A DNA stretch of 8,578 nucleotides from NCBI GenBank assembly GCA_937884235.1, contig CALGBT010000522.1:1-8578 (forward strand). Reading direction: 5' to 3'. The notes under the pieces are model-generated. The model ran no database searches, was not told the origin of the DNA, and worked only from the letters and a program-made list of their open reading frames with translations. Of the stretch, positions 5,655-8,578 are shown piece after piece (position 1 is the stretch's first letter; each line of letters begins with the position of its first letter). A program made the translations under genes and the position numbers. Source of the stretch: an uncultured Pseudomonadota bacterium (GTDB lineage: Bacteria > Myxococcota_A > UBA9042 > CAIXZC01).

Positions 5655-6808
5655 AGCGTGGTCCCCTCTATATCGGCCTCGCCTTTTCAGTGGCGCTGCA
5701 CGGAATCCTGATTCTGTTAGCGATGCAACTGGAAAGGCCTGACGTGCGTGAGCAGATGCGCACGGTGAAGTTGCGCATGGTGCAGAAGGCCAAGGAAGAG
5801 CGGGACGAAACGCAGAAACAGAAGGAGATCAAAGAGGCGCTGAAGAAGCTTGAGATGAACGAGAAACGAAAGCTCAAAGAGGCGCGGCCAGAAGACCTGC
5901 AGAAAGTCAAGGAAGCCCAGGAGAAGCTCGCCGATTTGCGCAAGAAGTTGGTGGAGGAGGCGCAGAAGCGGCGCGCTGAATTGGAGAAGAAGAAGGAAGA
6001 GGTGAAGCCTGAGCCGAAGCCGGAGGAGAAGCCCGAAGTCAAGCCGCCCCCAGCAAAGGTGGAGAAGCCGTCAGAGAAGGTTGCCAAGAAGCCGCCGGCA
6101 GACAAGAAGCGCCGCAAACCGCGCTCTCGCCAGCAAAAGAAATCAGTCAAGCCAGCGGCCGGCGAGAAGCCTGCGCCTCCAACTCCCGAGATGGCCGGGG
6201 CCAAGCGAGGGGCCGCTATCGACCTCGATTTCACCATGAAGGGCGGCACCAGCAGCTCGGACCAGGGTGGCTCGTCGGTGAACGTCCAGGCGGGCGATGG
6301 CATGGATGTGCCGGAAGAGGGGTACAATGACGACCCTGCCACAGCCCTCAGTGAGCAGCCCGGAGCCGACGACCTGGCAACCGACGGCGAGGAGTTCCAG
6401 GAGGAATCTGCCGGCCCCGGAGAGGAGGCAGCGCTGCCCGACGAGGACGGCAATCTTGGCCCCGGGGGCGGCGGCCCCATTGCGGGGAAGAAGAAGGACC
6501 CCCGGACCCGCAAGGTGGCAACCACATCCAAGCATCGGGTGACTCGGGATGCGAAGATGAAGAAGGTTGTGGCCCCCAAGTATCCTGATGAGATTCGGGC
6601 CCTCGAGATCCAGGGGCGGGTCTACGTCCTGGTGACGGTGGACAAGGAAGGCAAGGTGGCTGGCGTCACTTTGAAGAAGGGGCTTCACCCTGCCCTGGAC
6701 AAGGTTGCAGTCGAGACGGCCTGGGAGTTAGAGTTTGAACCTGCATTGCAAGAGGGCGAGCCAGTGGGTGTGAAGATCACGGTTCCCTTCCTTTTTGTGC
6801 TGGAGTAA
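5651..6808 (+). CDS. tonB: TonB energy transducer with long charged linker
   Basis: This protein transmits force from ExbB-ExbD to outer-membrane receptors. It has 385 residues, against 239 in E. coli TonB. The membrane helix (about 6-25) contains S13-x-x-x-H17, the same spacing as the functional Ser16/His20 of E. coli TonB. It is followed by a K/E-rich probable coiled coil (36-118), a K-P-rich segment (118-178), an acidic Gly-rich stretch (215-275) and a basic patch (279-305). The C-terminal TonB domain (about 305-385) has Y311-P312, V-D-K-E-G-K-V, W-E-L-E-F-E-P-A and a hydrophobic end. The start is GTG, overlapping the exbD stop by 4 nt; a later ATG (residue 25) would remove the membrane helix, so GTG is right. 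A receptor gene follows after 4 nt. Opposite-charge linkers of this length would suit a wide periplasm, which is inference. Confidence 0.93.
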   Translation: MKRGPLYIGLAFSVALHGILILLAMQLERPDVREQMRTVKLRMVQKAKEERDETQKQKEIKEALKKLEMNEKRKLKEARPEDLQKVKEAQEKLADLRKKLVEEAQKRRAELEKKKEEVKPEPKPEEKPEVKPPPAKVEKPSEKVAKKPPADKKRRKPRSRQQKKSVKPAAGEKPAPPTPEMAGAKRGAAIDLDFTMKGGTSSSDQGGSSVNVQAGDGMDVPEEGYNDDPATALSEQPGADDLATDGEEFQEESAGPGEEAALPDEDGNLGPGGGGPIAGKKKDPRTRKVATTSKHRVTRDAKMKKVVAPKYPDEIRALEIQGRVYVLVTVDKEGKVAGVTLKKGLHPALDKVAVETAWELEFEPALQEGEPVGVKITVPFLFVLE

Positions 6809-6812
6809 TGCC

Positions 6813-8578
6813 ATGGAACGGAAGGTACCGCTGATTCTTCTACTGGTTTTGACCTGGGCACTACCCGCTCGAGGCCAGGAAGAGCCTGTGGTGGCGCCTG
6901 TAGTTGTGCCGCCAGTGCTCTTGCGGTTCGTTCATGCCGAGTATCCGGAGGAGGCCAAGGCCGAGGGTCGGGAGGCGGCGGTTCAACTCCTGGTAGTAGT
7001 GGATGCCGAGGGGCAGGTGACGGAGATTGCACTGCAGGAGTCTGCGGGAGAGGTCTTTGACCAGGCGGCCATCGCCGCGGTTAAGCAGTTCGAGTTCACC
7101 CCTGCCACCCTGGACGGGCAACCCATACCAGTGCGGATTGGCTACACCTATCGATTCAAGTTGGAGCAGAAGTCCGTGAAAGTGGAGCCCGGGCAAGTGC
7201 TCACCGGGACCGTCAAGGAAAAGGGGGTCGGATTGCCTGTGGTGGGGGCTGAAGTGACCCTGGAGGGGCGCGCTCGCACCACTACCGATGGCAAGGGCAA
7301 GTTCACCTTACGTCGCATTGAACCGGGGACCTACAAGGTTTTCGTCTCAGCCAGCGAATACAAGCCTCTGGAGACGGAGTTGACCCTTGAAGAGGGCAAG
7401 ACCCTGGAGGTGTCGTTGCTGCTCGAATCGGCGATCGATAATCCATATGAGATCGTGGTCAAGGGCCAGAAGCAGCAGGTTGTGGTGACCAAGTATGTGC
7501 TGGAGCAGCGCACTCTCGAGACAGTGCCAGGGACTTTTGGCGACCCCGTGCGAGTCGTCGAGACCTTGCCCGGCGTGGCTCGCTCCAGCTATGGCGCTGG
7601 TCTGCTCATCGTCCGGGGTACCAAGCCCAACGATACCAAGGTCTTCGTGGATGGCATCGAGGTGCCGCTGATCTACCACTTCCTGGCGGGGCCTTCGGTG
7701 ATCAATCCAAACTTCCTGGAAGATATCGGCTACTATCCGGGCAACTACCCCACGCGTTACGGCGATGCCATCGGCGGCATTATTGACGTAACCACGAGCA
7801 AGGAGCGTCCTGACGTATTCTCTGGTGAGGTGGATATCAATCTGCTCAATGCCGGTGCCTACGCCGATGGACCAATTGGCGAGGATGGCTCCTTTCGCCT
7901 GGGCGTTCGTCGTTCTTACATCGATGCCGTGCTGGCCGCGGCCTTGGCCATCGCTGATGCTGATAGCTTCCTCATTGCACCGGTATACTGGGACTACCAG
8001 GCGCAGGCGATGTGGAATCCCAACTCCAGCAATCGACTGGGGCTCCTCTGGCTTGGCTCTCATGATGCGCTCACCGTGGTGACCACCGACGGCGATGACC
8101 GGGGCATCAACCTCACCTTGAAGTCAGATTTCAACCGGGTGATTACAACCTGGCGGCACGTCGAAAAGGACTTCTCGGTGGTGGTAAAACCCTATCTTGG
8201 ATTGGACGCGTTCAATTTCGATACCGGGCCTCTCGGCCTCGATGCCCAGGTGTATACGGTGGGGACCCGCGCCGATGCAGAGTATTCGCCGGCCAAGTGG
8301 TTTTCGTTGAACGTTGGCGTCGACGGCAACTGGCAATACGCCAGTTTCACCGGCGACCTCCCGGTGCCACGCGACTACTACCATCCGGGGTCGACTATCA
8401 CTGGAGTCTCCCAGAGTGACGAGCAGGACGTGGAGCCATACGAACTTAGCGACGATTATTGGCGGGCGGTGACCTATTTCGATCTGGTCTTTCAGCCTGT
8501 GGACGACCTGCAGCTAACCCCAGGGTTCAGATTCGAGAGTTGGAACCACCCTGCGGGCGGCGTGCTGCTCTGGGACCC
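6813..8578 (+). CDS. TonB-dependent outer-membrane receptor with N-terminal TonB-like domain, 3' end outside window
   Basis: 588 residues are visible and the frame stays open to the right edge. The order is: signal peptide (1-21, cut likely after R-G); a TonB C-terminal-like domain (about 30-117, with Y44-P45, V-D-A-E-G-Q-V and F-E-F-T-P-A); a carboxypeptidase-regulatory-like Ig fold (about 127-204, with T-D-G-K-G-K-F and P-G-T-Y-K-V); a candidate TonB box E-I-V-V-K-G-Q-K (213-220); a plug (about 236-330, with P-G-T-F-G-D-P, L-P-G-V, I-V-R-G and V-F-V-D-G-I-E-V-P); then the start of the beta barrel with aromatic-rich strands. The plug style recalls receptors of Myxococcota. The ATG is 4 nt after the tonB stop, with GGAG inside the end of tonB. 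The substrate is unknown; no siderophore or vitamin gene is in view. Confidence 0.92.
   Translation, partial: MERKVPLILLLVLTWALPARGQEEPVVAPVVVPPVLLRFVHAEYPEEAKAEGREAAVQLLVVVDAEGQVTEIALQESAGEVFDQAAIAAVKQFEFTPATLDGQPIPVRIGYTYRFKLEQKSVKVEPGQVLTGTVKEKGVGLPVVGAEVTLEGRARTTTDGKGKFTLRRIEPGTYKVFVSASEYKPLETELTLEEGKTLEVSLLLESAIDNPYEIVVKGQKQQVVVTKYVLEQRTLETVPGTFGDPVRVVETLPGVARSSYGAGLLIVRGTKPNDTKVFVDGIEVPLIYHFLAGPSVINPNFLEDIGYYPGNYPTRYGDAIGGIIDVTTSKERPDVFSGEVDINLLNAGAYADGPIGEDGSFRLGVRRSYIDAVLAAALAIADADSFLIAPVYWDYQAQAMWNPNSSNRLGLLWLGSHDALTVVTTDGDDRGINLTLKSDFNRVITTWRHVEKDFSVVVKPYLGLDAFNFDTGPLGLDAQVYTVGTRADAEYSPAKWFSLNVGVDGNWQYASFTGDLPVPRDYYHPGSTITGVSQSDEQDVEPYELSDDYWRAVTYFDLVFQPVDDLQLTPGFRFESWNHPAGGVLLWD

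Noticed and set aside
5668..6579. 303-aa Ser/Phe-rich open frame on the minus strand
   Set aside because: It is the reverse of the Lys/Glu-rich TonB linker (AAG/GAG read backwards give Phe/Leu/Ser); no ribosome site was seen.
4593..6808. Tol-Pal system (tolQ-tolR-tolA)
   Set aside because: The third protein has a TonB C-terminal domain with Y-P and an S-x-x-x-H anchor and a receptor follows; no TolB or Pal is in view.
6808..6836. ATG overlapping the tonB stop (TAATG) as receptor start
   Set aside because: That frame meets TGA after eight codons; the ATG at 6813 opens the signal peptide and has GGAG at a proper distance.
7347..8063. 238-aa open frame on the minus strand
   Set aside because: It is antisense to the plug region of the receptor, with no supporting features.

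Overview
The window looks like chromosomal envelope DNA from a GC-rich, diderm, delta-type bacterium, most likely Myxococcota or a relative. Three things point there. One is a long lipoprotein with repeats of the C-D-D-G-D-x-C-T type. Another is a TonB-dependent receptor carrying an extra TonB C-terminal domain at its N-terminus and the plug signature P-G-T-F-G-D-P-x-R-V-x-x-x-L-P-G-V. The third is an unusually long TonB with a K/E-rich coiled coil. This assignment is inference from recalled family resemblance; no search was run. I see no mobile element, phage gene, integrase, rRNA or CRISPR array.

Left part (1-4356), all on the minus strand. In transcription order it holds tRNA-Ser(CGA) (4356-4271); a 601-aa cysteine-rich lipoprotein starting only 27 nt after the tRNA; a 252-aa single-pass membrane protein with a long periplasmic coiled coil; a 159-aa cysteine-rich lipoprotein whose start is coupled to it; and the first 338 residues of a membrane-anchored M23 (LytM-type) peptidase whose catalytic domain runs off the left edge. 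The last three may form a cell-wall module: coiled coil, lipoprotein and murein endopeptidase.

Centre (4357-4592). A 236-nt divergent intergenic region holds a likely minus-strand tRNA promoter, a GC-rich hairpin without a U-tract, and a likely plus-strand promoter.

Right part (4593-8578), all on the plus strand. This is a tight operon encoding an ExbB/TolQ-type channel protein, an ExbD/TolR-type protein, a TonB energy transducer (GTG start overlapping the exbD stop) and a TonB-dependent outer-membrane receptor cut by the right edge. Together they form a complete energy chain: ExbB-ExbD use the proton gradient, TonB carries force across the periplasm, and the receptor is the load. The receptor carries its own TonB-like domain ahead of its TonB box, which is the most interesting architectural feature here. 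The substrate cannot be told from the sequence.

Three intergenic regions share a TGCTA extended -10 pattern, which suggests a common promoter type. No convincing intrinsic terminator was found.
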